From Astrobacterium formosum (GTDB lineage Bacteria > Pseudomonadota > Alphaproteobacteria > Rhizobiales > Xanthobacteraceae): a stretch of DNA of 64,000 bases. Positions 8,442 to 16,654 of this stretch are shown here, piece by piece. The notes below the pieces were generated by a model. That model had not been told where the DNA came from. It worked only from the letters and a program-made list of their open reading frames with translations, and did no database searches. A program made the position numbers and the translations under genes. The DNA lies in assembly GCA_030848545.1 (NCBI GenBank), contig JAVDCA010000019.1, forward strand, positions 90,476 through 154,475. The letters run 5' to 3'. The first letter of the stretch is position 1; every line of letters starts with the position of its first letter.

Positions 8442-9809
8442 TTGAACGTCGTGTCCGCCCATACCGGCCCTCCGGCGCCGGACGCCGACGACACCCCTGC
8501 GCCGAAGATCAGCTTCGTCTCACTCGGCTGCCCCAAGGCGCTGGTGGATTCGGAACGCATCATCACGCGCTTGCGCGCCGAGGGCTACGAACTCTCGCGC
8601 TCCCACCAAGGCGCCGATCTCGTCATCGTCAACACCTGCGGGTTCCTCGACAGCGCCAAGGAAGAGTCCTTGTCCGCCATCGGGACCGCGCTCGCCGAGA
8701 ACGGCAAAGTGATCGTCACCGGCTGCATGGGCGCCGAGCCGGAAGCGATCGCGGAGAAATACCCCAACGTCCTCGCGGTCACCGGTCCGCAGCAATACGA
8801 AAGCGTACTCGGCGCCGTGCACCGCGCCGCGCCGCCCAAGCACGACCCGTTCCTGGACTTGGTGCCGCCGCAGGGCATCAAGCTCACCCCGCGCCATTAC
8901 GCCTATCTGAAGATCTCCGAAGGCTGCAACAATCGCTGCACCTTCTGCATCATCCCGCGGCTGCGCGGCGACCTCGTTTCGCGCCCGGCCGCCGACGTGC
9001 TGCGCGAAGCCGAAAAGCTTGTCGCCGCCGGCGTCAAGGAACTGCTGGTCGTGTCGCAGGACACGTCCGCCTATGGGATTGACCTCAAATACGCGGCGAG
9101 CCCATGGAAGGATCGCGAGGTGCGGGCCAAGTTCCTGGACCTCGCCGGCGCTCTCGGCGAGCTCGGCGCCTGGGTGCGCCTGCATTACGTCTACCCCTAC
9201 CCGCACGTGGACGAGGTGGTCGAGCTGATGGCCGCCGGCAAAGTGCTTCCCTATCTGGACGTGCCGTTCCAGCACGCTGCACCCGAAGTCCTCAAGCGCA
9301 TGCGCCGCCCGGCCGCGCAGGAGAAAACGCTCGAGCGCGTGCGCCGCTGGCGCGAGATCCGTCCCGACCTCACGATCCGCTCCACCTTCATCGTCGGATT
9401 TCCGGGCGAGACCGAAGAGGACTTCGCCTTCCTGCTCGACTGGCTCGACGAAGCCTCCCTCGACCGGGTCGGCTGCTTCAAATACGAGCCGGTGCGCGGC
9501 GCCGCCGCGAACGCGCTGGGCGACGCCGTCGCCGACGAGGTCAAACAGGAACGCTGGAACAGGTTCATGGAACGCCAGCAGGCGATCTCGGCGCGCCGGC
9601 TCAAGCGCAAGGTCGGCAGCCGTCAGCAGGTGATCATCGACCACGCGGACGGCGCGGTTGCCAAGGGCCGCAGCAAGGCCGATGCTCCGGAGATCGACGG
9701 CGTCGTCCATGTGACGAGCCGGCGGCCGATCCGGGTCGGCGAGATCGCCACCGTCAGGATCGAACGCTCCGACGATTACGATCTCTACGGCAGCGTGGTT
9801 GGATTCTGA
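8442..9809 (+). CDS. rimO: Ribosomal protein uS12 methylthiotransferase RimO
   Basis: This radical-SAM enzyme adds a methylthio group to the conserved aspartate of ribosomal protein S12. The 455 residues hold the N-terminal UPF0004 domain with Cys ligands ([28 protein letters not shown]), the radical-SAM Cys triad in [12 protein letters not shown] (CxxxCxxC), and a C-terminal TRAM domain. I chose the TTG at 8442 because AGGAAGGA precedes it by 8 nt and it yields the usual family length; the next option is a GTG at 8451. It stands alone between divergent NDH-like and downstream TonB-like genes. Confidence 0.95.
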   Translation: MNVVSAHTGPPAPDADDTPAPKISFVSLGCPKALVDSERIITRLRAEGYELSRSHQGADLVIVNTCGFLDSAKEESLSAIGTALAENGKVIVTGCMGAEPEAIAEKYPNVLAVTGPQQYESVLGAVHRAAPPKHDPFLDLVPPQGIKLTPRHYAYLKISEGCNNRCTFCIIPRLRGDLVSRPAADVLREAEKLVAAGVKELLVVSQDTSAYGIDLKYAASPWKDREVRAKFLDLAGALGELGAWVRLHYVYPYPHVDEVVELMAAGKVLPYLDVPFQHAAPEVLKRMRRPAAQEKTLERVRRWREIRPDLTIRSTFIVGFPGETEEDFAFLLDWLDEASLDRVGCFKYEPVRGAAANALGDAVADEVKQERWNRFMERQQAISARRLKRKVGSRQQVIIDHADGAVAKGRSKADAPEIDGVVHVTSRRPIRVGEIATVRIERSDDYDLYGSVVGF

Positions 9810-9847
9810 TCTCCCGCTGGCATTGCACAAGAGGCTGAACTCTCCCC

Positions 9848-10684
9848 ATGACGTCGCCGCCACCCGAGAGCGACGCGCCGCAGGTTTCGGTCGAGCCGGC
9901 AGGTCCGCCGATGGCCGAAGGGGAACGATGGCGCGCCATGGCGGCGGGCGTGGCGGCCGGCGCTTTCGCATTTCTCGTCTCCGGGCTCAGCCATATGGTC
10001 GTCGTGGTGTGGGGGCTCGGCTTGTGGGATATGGCCCGGCCGCTGTCGGCGGCGCCGCCGCCCTCGATCATGGTCGAACTCGTTCCCGATCCATGGAAAA
10101 CCGGTAAGCCGGAGGCGAAACCGCCAGCGCAGCCGGCGCCCGGCACGGAGCCGCAGGCGCAGAGTGAGCTGCAGCAATCGCAGACCGTGCCGCCGGGTGG
10201 GGAGCCCATGGCCCCGCCGGCGGCGATGCTGCAATTCCCGTCACCGACATTCGCCGAACCCACGGCACCTCCGATCGACCCCGACGCTCCGACGGCGGAG
10301 CGCCTGGCCCAGATGCTGCAATTGCCGGTCGACCTGCCTGACGCCGGAGAGGGCGGCGGTGCGCCGTCCGAACATGGCGCAGAACTCACCCGCAACATGA
10401 TCCAAGAATTCAAGGAGCACTTGCAGTCCTGCTTTTCGGCACCGCCCGAGGCCGCCAGCGACCACCGCGTCAAGGTCTTGATCCGCGTCGCGCTCCGCCG
10501 CGACGGCAGCATCCAAGGTGAGCCCGCCCTGGTCCAGGCCGTCGCGACGCCCGCCGGTCCCGCCGTGGTCAAAAACGCCATCGCGGCGCTCAAGCAATGC
10601 CAGCCCTACGCCTTCCTGCCCGCCGAGGATTATCGGCAATGGCGGTTCATCGAAGTCGCTTTTTCAGCCAAGGGCGTTTTGTGA
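9848..10684 (+). CDS. TonB/TolA C-terminal-domain membrane protein
   Basis: This protein of 278 residues has a short cytoplasmic N-terminus and a single membrane helix at about residues 36-58 (AAGAFAFLVSGLSHMVVVVW). A long Pro/Gln/Ala-rich periplasmic linker (about 70-150) follows, and then a TonB/TolA-like C-terminal domain at about 185-278 (HRVKVLIRVALRRDGSI, CQPYAFLPAEDYRQWRFIEV). This architecture spans the periplasm to an outer-membrane or TolB-like partner. ExbB/ExbD or TolQ/R genes are not adjacent, so the partner system is unknown. It starts 38 bp after rimO and may be read through from it. Confidence 0.75.
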   Translation: MTSPPPESDAPQVSVEPAGPPMAEGERWRAMAAGVAAGAFAFLVSGLSHMVVVVWGLGLWDMARPLSAAPPPSIMVELVPDPWKTGKPEAKPPAQPAPGTEPQAQSELQQSQTVPPGGEPMAPPAAMLQFPSPTFAEPTAPPIDPDAPTAERLAQMLQLPVDLPDAGEGGGAPSEHGAELTRNMIQEFKEHLQSCFSAPPEAASDHRVKVLIRVALRRDGSIQGEPALVQAVATPAGPAVVKNAIAALKQCQPYAFLPAEDYRQWRFIEVAFSAKGVL

Positions 10685-10728
10685 AGTGGCGGTCGGCCGC
10701 GAGGTCTTGGTGCGTTCCGGTGCGCCGG

Positions 10729-11463
10729 TTAAAATCTCCATCCCACCTTGATCAAGGTTTCGATCGCGCTCTCGAAGTTGACCAGCGCGTGCAGCACGAA
10801 GGTCAGCGTCGTCGAACCGGATCGCCAGCGGATCCAGCCGAACAGCAGGCCGAGCAGGAAGACCTGCGTGAGGCCGAACCAGTCGTACTGGACATGCAAC
10901 AGCGTCCAGATCAGCGAAATGGCGATGATGGGCAGCAGCGGGCTGCGCCCTTCCCTCACGAAGCCGCGGAACATGAAGCCGCGGAAGATGATCTCTTCAC
11001 CCAAGGGCGCGACGACGACGATGGCCAGCGCAAGGAGCACCAGCCAAAAGACGGACGGAGTCGTCACATAGGTGTCGATCTGGAACGGGGTCACCAGCGC
11101 CCGTCCCGTCACGACGGCGTAAGCCGCGATTGCGGCCGCAAGCAGCGCCGCTGTGAGAACGCCGAGCACCAGGTCGTGGCCCCGGAAAGGAACCAGCGCG
11201 AGATAGTCGCGTGCGGTCATTCCGGTGCGGCGTGCCGCCGCCACCACGACGGCGATCTGGACCGGATTGAGGATCAGCGTCGCGAGCGCCACCACCGGGC
11301 CGGTGTAGCGGACCGTCAGGTCGCCGTCCGTGTCGTATCCAAGCAACGCCAGCGTCGCCATCACCTGTCCGAGCGCGGTCGCCAGCACCGCCCAGCCGAA
11401 CGTCGCCCAGGCGCCCCACGGCAGGGGCGCCGGAACCGTCGCGGCGGCCGGTGTGTCCGTCAC
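10729..11463 (-). CDS. CPBP-family intramembrane glutamic endopeptidase (CAAX/Abi type)
   Basis: This polytopic membrane protein of 244 residues carries the CPBP motifs: EEIIFRGFMFRGF (the EExxxR motif, about residue 155) and the second-helix histidines in LIWTLLHVQYDW and FVLHALVNF. The family includes Rce1-like proteases and bacteriocin-immunity proteins; the substrate here is unknown. Translation begins at a GTG at 11463 that overlaps the upstream quinone-oxidoreductase stop as GTGA, so it is coupled to that gene. Confidence 0.85.
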   Translation of the reverse strand: MTDTPAAATVPAPLPWGAWATFGWAVLATALGQVMATLALLGYDTDGDLTVRYTGPVVALATLILNPVQIAVVVAAARRTGMTARDYLALVPFRGHDLVLGVLTAALLAAAIAAYAVVTGRALVTPFQIDTYVTTPSVFWLVLLALAIVVVAPLGEEIIFRGFMFRGFVREGRSPLLPIIAISLIWTLLHVQYDWFGLTQVFLLGLLFGWIRWRSGSTTLTFVLHALVNFESAIETLIKVGWRF

Positions 11464-12434
11464 GGCAAAAGGATCGTCGAGCCGGTGGTAGCGCGACCCT
11501 CGAGGTCTTTGTGCGCCCGGGCGGCGTCCGCGAGCGGGTATTTCTGGTTGACGGGAATCGTCACCTTGCCGGACGTGACGACATCGAAAAGGTCCTGCGC
11601 GATGGCGAGGAGATCGTCGCGCTTGGCCGCATAGGTGTTCAGGGTCGGCCGCGTGGCGAACAGCGATCCCTTGAACTGCAATATGTTGATGTCGAAGGCC
11701 GAGATCGGTCCAGAGGCGGAGCCGAACGACACGAACATGCCGAGCGGCTTGATGCAATCCAGCGAGGCCGGGAAGGTCGCGTTGCCGATGCCGTCATAGA
11801 CCACTTCGCACAAGGCGCCGCCGGTGATGTCCTTGACCCGGGCGACGAAGTCCTCATCGCGGTACAGAATGGTGTGGTGGCAGCCGTTGGCGCTGGCGAG
11901 TTCCGCCTTGTCCTTGGAGCCGACCGTGCCGATGACGTTGGCGCCGAGCGCCGACGCCCACTGGCACAGGATCAGGCCGACGCCGCCGGCGGCGGCGTGG
12001 ACGAGGACGTTCATGCCGGCCGTGACCTTGAAGGTGCGGTTGAGCAGGTATTGGGCCGTCATGCCCTTGAGCATCATGCCGGCGGCCTGCTCATAGGTGA
12101 CAGCATCCGGGAGTTTGACGGTTCGGTCGGCCGGCACCACCCGCTCGCCGGTGTAGCAGCCGAGCGGCACCACATAGGCTACACGGTCGCCCACCGCGAG
12201 GCCGGTGACGCCCGGACCGACCGCGACCACCTCACCGGCCCCTTCATTGCCGGCGATGAACGGCATGGTCGGCGCCTTGTAGAGCCCGGAGCGGAAATAG
12301 GTGTCGATGAAATTGACGCCGCAGGCGTGCTGCCTGACCCGGATCTGCCCCTGTCCTGCCGATGGGACGTCGACATCGTCGAGGGTCAGGACTTCGGGCC
12401 CCCCGTGCTTGTGAACCCGGACGGCTGCGACCAT
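11460..12434 (-). CDS. NADPH:quinone oxidoreductase (zeta-crystallin-like, MDR superfamily)
   Basis: This medium-chain dehydrogenase/reductase without catalytic zinc has 324 residues. The MDR GroES-like half contains GVNFIDTYFRSGLY, typical of QOR. The Rossmann half has VLVHAAAGGVGLILCQWA at about 143-160 for NADPH binding. QORs reduce quinones by one or two electrons. The ATG at 12434 follows AGGAGAG with good spacing. It is coupled by a GTGA overlap to the CPBP protease gene; why the two are linked is unclear. Confidence 0.9.
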   Translation of the reverse strand: MVAAVRVHKHGGPEVLTLDDVDVPSAGQGQIRVRQHACGVNFIDTYFRSGLYKAPTMPFIAGNEGAGEVVAVGPGVTGLAVGDRVAYVVPLGCYTGERVVPADRTVKLPDAVTYEQAAGMMLKGMTAQYLLNRTFKVTAGMNVLVHAAAGGVGLILCQWASALGANVIGTVGSKDKAELASANGCHHTILYRDEDFVARVKDITGGALCEVVYDGIGNATFPASLDCIKPLGMFVSFGSASGPISAFDINILQFKGSLFATRPTLNTYAAKRDDLLAIAQDLFDVVTSGKVTIPVNQKYPLADAARAHKDLEGRATTGSTILLP

Positions 12435-12615
12435 GGCATGCTCTCCTGAAGGCAGTTTTGGGCAACGCAAGGCCTACGCGCCCCGCTTGGTCCGCGCAGT
12501 ACCTTTGCCACGCAGGCGTCGGATCATAGGTGTACGGCGCGCGCTGGCAAGGCCGGCAGCGCGTGGGCACAACCGGCGACCCCATGACCATGACTTCGCC
12601 GTGGGCGTCGCCGCA

Positions 12616-12905
12616 CTAAAAATGCCGATTGAAGTCCATGCTCTGATGAAGAACACGCACGATGACAATGCCGCCCTCGCGCGGGGTGAAGAACAGGACA
12701 TGGCTGCCGACCGAATAGCTGAAATAACCACTCCTGATATGGTCGCAGGCCCGCCATCTGCGGCGGTCGGCGGCCACATTCTGTATCGCGTTATGGATGA
12801 GCAAGACATAACGATCGGCTTGCCGGTGTTCCAGCGATCGGATGTGTAGGTCCAGATCGACTTCAGATCGGCGCGCGCACGTGGTGTGAGAACATAGCCG
12901 CTCAT
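12616..12905 (-). pseudogene. parE: ParE-type toxin, frameshifted
   Basis: The first 25 codons from the ATG at 12905 read as a ParE N-terminus (MSGYVLTPRARADLKSIWTY, then TSDRW). The frame then runs into unrelated sequence, while a neighbouring frame from about 12832 continues the family (EHRQADRYVLLIHNAIQN, SGYFSYSVGSHVLFF, REGGIVIVRVLHQSMDF) to a stop at 12616. Restoring one G in the GG of GCTGGAACAC joins the two halves into a normal toxin of about 96 residues. The toxin is therefore probably inactive, unless this is a sequencing error. It overlaps parD by ATGA, the usual coupled arrangement. Confidence 0.8.
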
Positions 12906-13153
12906 CGCGACGTGACGCGAGCCTGATGCATTTCGTCTAAAAAAGAATCCACATCGAACGGCTCGGCTTCCCCGCTCTGCTCGCCTTCGACCAAAGCGGC
13001 GCGGAGCCGTTCGAGCTTCAATTCGTGCTCCTCGAGCAGACGCAGGCCGGCGCGGACCACATCGTTCGATGATTGGTAGCGGCCCGCTTGCACCTGACGC
13101 TCGATGAAGTCGGCAAAATGGCCTTCGATCGAAACGGAGGTCTTGTTGCTCAT
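12902..13153 (-). CDS. parD: ParD-like ribbon-helix-helix antitoxin
   Basis: This antitoxin of 83 residues has an RHH start NKTSVSIEGHFADFIERQV and the ParD signature GRYQSSNDVVRAGLRLLEE at about 24-42, followed by an acidic C-terminal toxin-binding tail. The frame is intact while its parE partner is frameshifted. The start at 13153 sits only 6 bp after a good -10 box, with no recognisable SD, so the message may be leaderless. ParD normally represses its own promoter. Confidence 0.88.
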   Translation of the reverse strand: MSNKTSVSIEGHFADFIERQVQAGRYQSSNDVVRAGLRLLEEHELKLERLRAALVEGEQSGEAEPFDVDSFLDEMHQARVTSR

Positions 13154-13159
13154 GAGGAA

Positions 13160-13188
13160 TATATAACTGGTTTTGGCCCTCGCGACAA
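13160..13188 (-). promoter_or_regulatory. Sigma-70-type promoter of parD, probably leaderless
   Basis: On the minus strand TTGTCG (13188-13183) and TATATA (13165-13160) are separated by exactly 17 bp. The parD ATG starts 7 nt past the -10 box, where transcription would be expected to begin. Confidence 0.6.
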
Positions 13189-13212
13189 ATTGGACGCTCT
13201 GTTTAAAGGGAT

Positions 13213-13968
13213 TCAATGTGCCGGAGGTATGCGCCGCCGGCGCGCCCGCTTCTTGCGCATCAGCACCACATTCACCCCCTCGACCAGCGCCGCGAACGCC
13301 ATGGAGAAGTAGATGTAGCCGCGCGGGATGTGGAACCCGAGACCGTCCGCCATCAGGGCGACCCCGATCAGGACCAGGAAGGCCAACGCCAGCATCTTGG
13401 TGGTCGGATGCTCGGCGATGAAAGCCGCGACGGGGCTGGACGCAGCGTACATGACCGCGACCGCGATCAGGACGGCGCCGATCATGATACGGATGTCCTG
13501 CACCATGCCGATGGCGGTGACGATCGAGTCGATCGAGAACACCAGATCGATGACGATCACCTGGCCGATCACCAGCATGACGGCGTGCTTGGCCGCATTC
13601 GCGGCGGTGACCACCTCCTCGGCTTCGCCGGCGGCCTCGATTTCGGCGTGCATTTCGTGGGTCGCCTTGGCGATCAGGAACAGGCCGCCGCCGATCAGGA
13701 TGACGTCGTGCCAGGAAATGTCCTGGCCGAAGACCCTGAACAAGGGTTCGGACAGGCCGATCAGCCAGGTCAATGTGAACAGGAGCAGGATGCGGAAGAC
13801 CAGCGCCAGGGACAGGCCGAGGCGGCGCGCCATCAGGGCTTGGTGGTCGGGCAGACGCGCGACCAGCACGGAGATGAACACCACGTTGTCGATGCCGAGA
13901 ACGATTTCCAGCGCGCTCAGCGTGACCAGGGCGGCCCAAGCATGGGGATCGGTGAGGAGTTCGAACAT
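13213..13968 (-). CDS. TerC-family integral membrane protein
   Basis: The 251 residues are predicted to have about seven membrane helices. TerC signatures are SALEIVLGIDNVVFISVL at about 18-35, with acidic residues in helix 1, and VIDLVFSIDSIVTAIGMV at about 135-152. The family contributes to metal-ion homeostasis, notably export of Mn or Ca; tellurite resistance is the historical label. The SD AGGACG precedes the ATG. It is a single gene whose stop lies in the parD promoter area. Confidence 0.9.
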   Translation of the reverse strand: MFELLTDPHAWAALVTLSALEIVLGIDNVVFISVLVARLPDHQALMARRLGLSLALVFRILLLFTLTWLIGLSEPLFRVFGQDISWHDVILIGGGLFLIAKATHEMHAEIEAAGEAEEVVTAANAAKHAVMLVIGQVIVIDLVFSIDSIVTAIGMVQDIRIMIGAVLIAVAVMYAASSPVAAFIAEHPTTKMLALAFLVLIGVALMADGLGFHIPRGYIYFSMAFAALVEGVNVVLMRKKRARRRRIPPAH

Positions 13969-14073
13969 GGCGTCCTGCGGAAAACAGTGAGGGGAAGAAT
14001 GGGGGCAACGCTCATATAAGGCAAATCGACGACAAAGCTCCGGCCGGAATGTCGCGTCCGGCGCATCATTCGG

Positions 14074-15015
14074 TCAGGCCGGCCAGCGCGCCATGACGGC
14101 GACCGCGATGGTCGTGGCCCCGATGGCGATCATGATCAGGCCCGATAGTCGGCTCAGGCGCGGCGTGCCGGCGATCTTCTCCACCGCCATCACCAGCCCC
14201 AGGCCGGCCATCCATATGAGGTTCATGGTGCCGACCGCAAACATCAACAGCATCATGGCCCAGCAGCAGCCGACGCAATAGCGCCCCTGCCGCAGGCCGA
14301 GTCGGAACCCACCGGAGCGGCCACGCTCGGCGGCGAAGAACGGCACCGGTCGCTGGCAATTGGCGGCACAGCGATCCTTGACGGGCGAAAACTGATAGGC
14401 GCCGGCGGCGATGAACACGGCGCCGGCGAACAACGGGCTGGCGGTCACCATGCCGGCATCGAGCAGCGCGAGCCTGGTCAACACTATCTGGGCCACCGCG
14501 GCCACAAGAGCGAAAGCGGTCCACACGGCGACATAACCGGCCATCACGGCCAGTGGCGAGGCGGCACTCTCGTGGCGGCGGGCTGCCGCATCGGCGACGG
14601 AGGCTGCGGACATGATCATGGGAGCCGCCGTCGGCAGCATCATGGCCAGGACCATGGCGACCCACATGAGAACCGCAATGGCGGCTTCGGTGGCGGTCCC
14701 GGCCAGCGACGCATGGCCGAAACTCGGCCGGCACAGCGCGTCGACCACGGCCCGCACGGCCGGGTCGAGCTCGGCCCCCGGCATCACCCGGTCAAGCCAT
14801 CCCATGCCCGGACCGAGGGCCGCGAAGCCGCCCTGATGACCGGGCATAGGGATGCCATGACCCGCCGTGGCGTCCATATGGCCGGCGATCATCAGGCCGA
14901 GATAGACCCAGCCCAGCGCCGTCAACAACACGAGCGCACCGAACGCAACCCATTTCGATCGCGACGGCGCCGCCGGCCCGGACGTCTCCGGTTCGATCCT
15001 GGTGGAGATGGACAT
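14074..15015 (-). CDS. DUF2182 predicted metal-binding membrane protein
   Basis: The 313 residues carry several membrane helices. The DUF2182 hallmarks are WVAMVLAMMLPTAAPMI (about 130-146), GAYQFSPVKDRCAANCQRP with a Cys pair, and GLRQGRYCVGCCWAMMLLMF with the GxxxGxxCxGCCW pattern. Function is not established; conserved Met, His and Cys residues suggest metal binding. I chose the ATG at 15015 (MSISTRIEPE); an in-frame GTG at 15051 is possible. It is divergent from the monooxygenase gene at 15109. Confidence 0.85.
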   Translation of the reverse strand: MSISTRIEPETSGPAAPSRSKWVAFGALVLLTALGWVYLGLMIAGHMDATAGHGIPMPGHQGGFAALGPGMGWLDRVMPGAELDPAVRAVVDALCRPSFGHASLAGTATEAAIAVLMWVAMVLAMMLPTAAPMIMSAASVADAAARRHESAASPLAVMAGYVAVWTAFALVAAVAQIVLTRLALLDAGMVTASPLFAGAVFIAAGAYQFSPVKDRCAANCQRPVPFFAAERGRSGGFRLGLRQGRYCVGCCWAMMLLMFAVGTMNLIWMAGLGLVMAVEKIAGTPRLSRLSGLIMIAIGATTIAVAVMARWPA

Positions 15016-15108
15016 GTCGGCAATTCTACCCGAAACCCCGAAGGGAAACACCGGGCTGCGGGCGGTTTCGCCTCTCGCCAGCCCGGCGGGTCCGGGTTAG
15101 GAAGGAGC

Positions 15109-16323
15109 ATGCAGGACGATCCGGGTTCCATGACGTGCGAGGTGGTAGTCGTCGGCGGCGGACCCGCCGGGCTGATGGCGGCCCTGGCGGTCGCTGCGAC
15201 CGGTGCCGTTACGGTCCATGTCACCGGCCGCGCCCCGCCGGCCGACAACCGCACCACCGCCCTCCTGGCCGGTTCCGTCAACGCCCTGACTGTGCTCGGT
15301 GTCTGGCCCTCCTGCCGCGATCAGGCCGCACCGCTCAAGTCGTTGCGCATCATCGATGATACCGAACGCCTGTGGCGGGCGCCGGAAGTCCGTTTCGATG
15401 CCGACGAACTGGGGCTCGAGGCCTTCGGGTGGAACATCGAAAATCGCCACCTCATGGCCGCTCTCACCCACAGAGCGGAAACGGTTGAAAACCTCGCGCG
15501 CGTCGACGACGATGCCGCCGCGCTTGCTCTCGACGCCGATGAGGCGACGCTGTCGCTGGCCGGCGGCTGCACCATCACGGCGCGCCTTGTCGTCGCTGCC
15601 GATGGGCGGCGTTCCATATGCCGGGCCGCGGCCGGCATCGAAATCGAACAACGGGACTATCCGCAAGCGGCGCTGACCCTCAACTTGGCGCATGGGCGAG
15701 CGCACGGGGATGTCTCGACCGAGTTCCACACCCCACAGGGGCCGTTCACGCTGGTGCCGCTGCCGGGACAGAGGTCGAGCCTCGTCTGCGTCGTGTCGCC
15801 GGAGGAGACTGCCCGGCTCAAATCGCTCGGTCACGCCGCCCTCGCGGCCGAGATCGAGCGCCGCTCCCATTCGATCCTGGGCAAGATCACGCCCGACCAC
15901 GAGCGCGGCTTTTTCCGTCTCGGCATCGAAACGGCGACGCGCTTTGCCGCCCGCCGCGTCGTCCTGGTCGGCGAAGCCGCCCACGTGATCCCGCCCATCG
16001 GCGCCCAGGGCCTCAATCTCGGCATCCGCGACGCCGCCACGGTCGCCGATGTGGTGGCGGCGGGACGGGGCGAAGACATCGGCTCCGATACCGCGATGGC
16101 GCAATACGACCGGTTGCGTCGCGCCGACGTGACGAGCCGCACGATGGCGGTCGATCTGCTCAATCTCACATTGCTGTCGGACATACTTCCAGCCCAGGGG
16201 TTGCGGGGGTTGGGCCTTTACCTTCTGTCCCAAGTCGGCCCCCTGCGGCGCGCCTTCATGCAGGAGGGAATCGCTCCGGCGGCGGCGCGCCCTCATCTGC
16301 TGCGCGGCGAGGCGCCCGGTTGA
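15109..16323 (+). CDS. UbiH/UbiF/COQ6-family FAD-dependent monooxygenase
   Basis: This aromatic-ring hydroxylase of 404 residues belongs to the ubiquinone-biosynthesis type. The FAD dinucleotide motif VVVVGGGPAGLMAALAVA lies at about 12-29, the DG motif VVAADGRRS at about 163-171, and the GD motif RVVLVGEAAHVIPPIGAQGLNLGIRD at about 283 onward with the family signature GAQGLNLG. The ATG is preceded by AGGAAGGAG. A role in ubiquinone ring hydroxylation is likely; other small-molecule hydroxylations cannot be excluded. The last residues of the GD motif carry E (GEAAH) instead of the more common D. Confidence 0.88.
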   Translation: MQDDPGSMTCEVVVVGGGPAGLMAALAVAATGAVTVHVTGRAPPADNRTTALLAGSVNALTVLGVWPSCRDQAAPLKSLRIIDDTERLWRAPEVRFDADELGLEAFGWNIENRHLMAALTHRAETVENLARVDDDAAALALDADEATLSLAGGCTITARLVVAADGRRSICRAAAGIEIEQRDYPQAALTLNLAHGRAHGDVSTEFHTPQGPFTLVPLPGQRSSLVCVVSPEETARLKSLGHAALAAEIERRSHSILGKITPDHERGFFRLGIETATRFAARRVVLVGEAAHVIPPIGAQGLNLGIRDAATVADVVAAGRGEDIGSDTAMAQYDRLRRADVTSRTMAVDLLNLTLLSDILPAQGLRGLGLYLLSQVGPLRRAFMQEGIAPAAARPHLLRGEAPG

Positions 16324-16654
16324 ACGCAATCACCGCCCGGACTGTGGACGGATCGGCCGCTTCGACCTCGATCCGACAACCGTTTGTGCGGTCAACGCCC
16401 TGAAATTCACGAATTAAATACGATCTCCCGCGCTCCGGACAATCCTGTCTGGCCGTTCATGCAGCCGTTCAGCGTGCATTCACGTGGCCGGCGCCAATGT
16501 CCCGCGCCAACGAGGGGGAGCACCTTCCGTACGGGGGACTCAGCAAAGGATCGAGCTGTGGTCGCGAGCGGTGTGTTCGCGAGCAGGTCGTCCTTTTGCC
16601 GCCTCGGTTCGACGACTGCATCCCGACGATGCCGACGGAACGTGAGAGCGCCTG
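16324..16654. other. 331-bp non-coding region upstream of the Pls operon
   Basis: No frame in this stretch looks like protein. It contains a short AT-rich patch (AATTAAATACGA, about 16412-16423) that could hold promoter elements, and it must carry the promoter and 5' leader of the Pls operon. I see no convincing -35/-10 pair and no clear operator. Confidence 0.5.

Noticed and set aside
12902..14008. A single long frame joining parD to sequence overlapping terC
   Set aside because: The N-terminal part is the antisense-like shadow of terC. The true parD start at 13153 has its own promoter and a normal 83-residue product.
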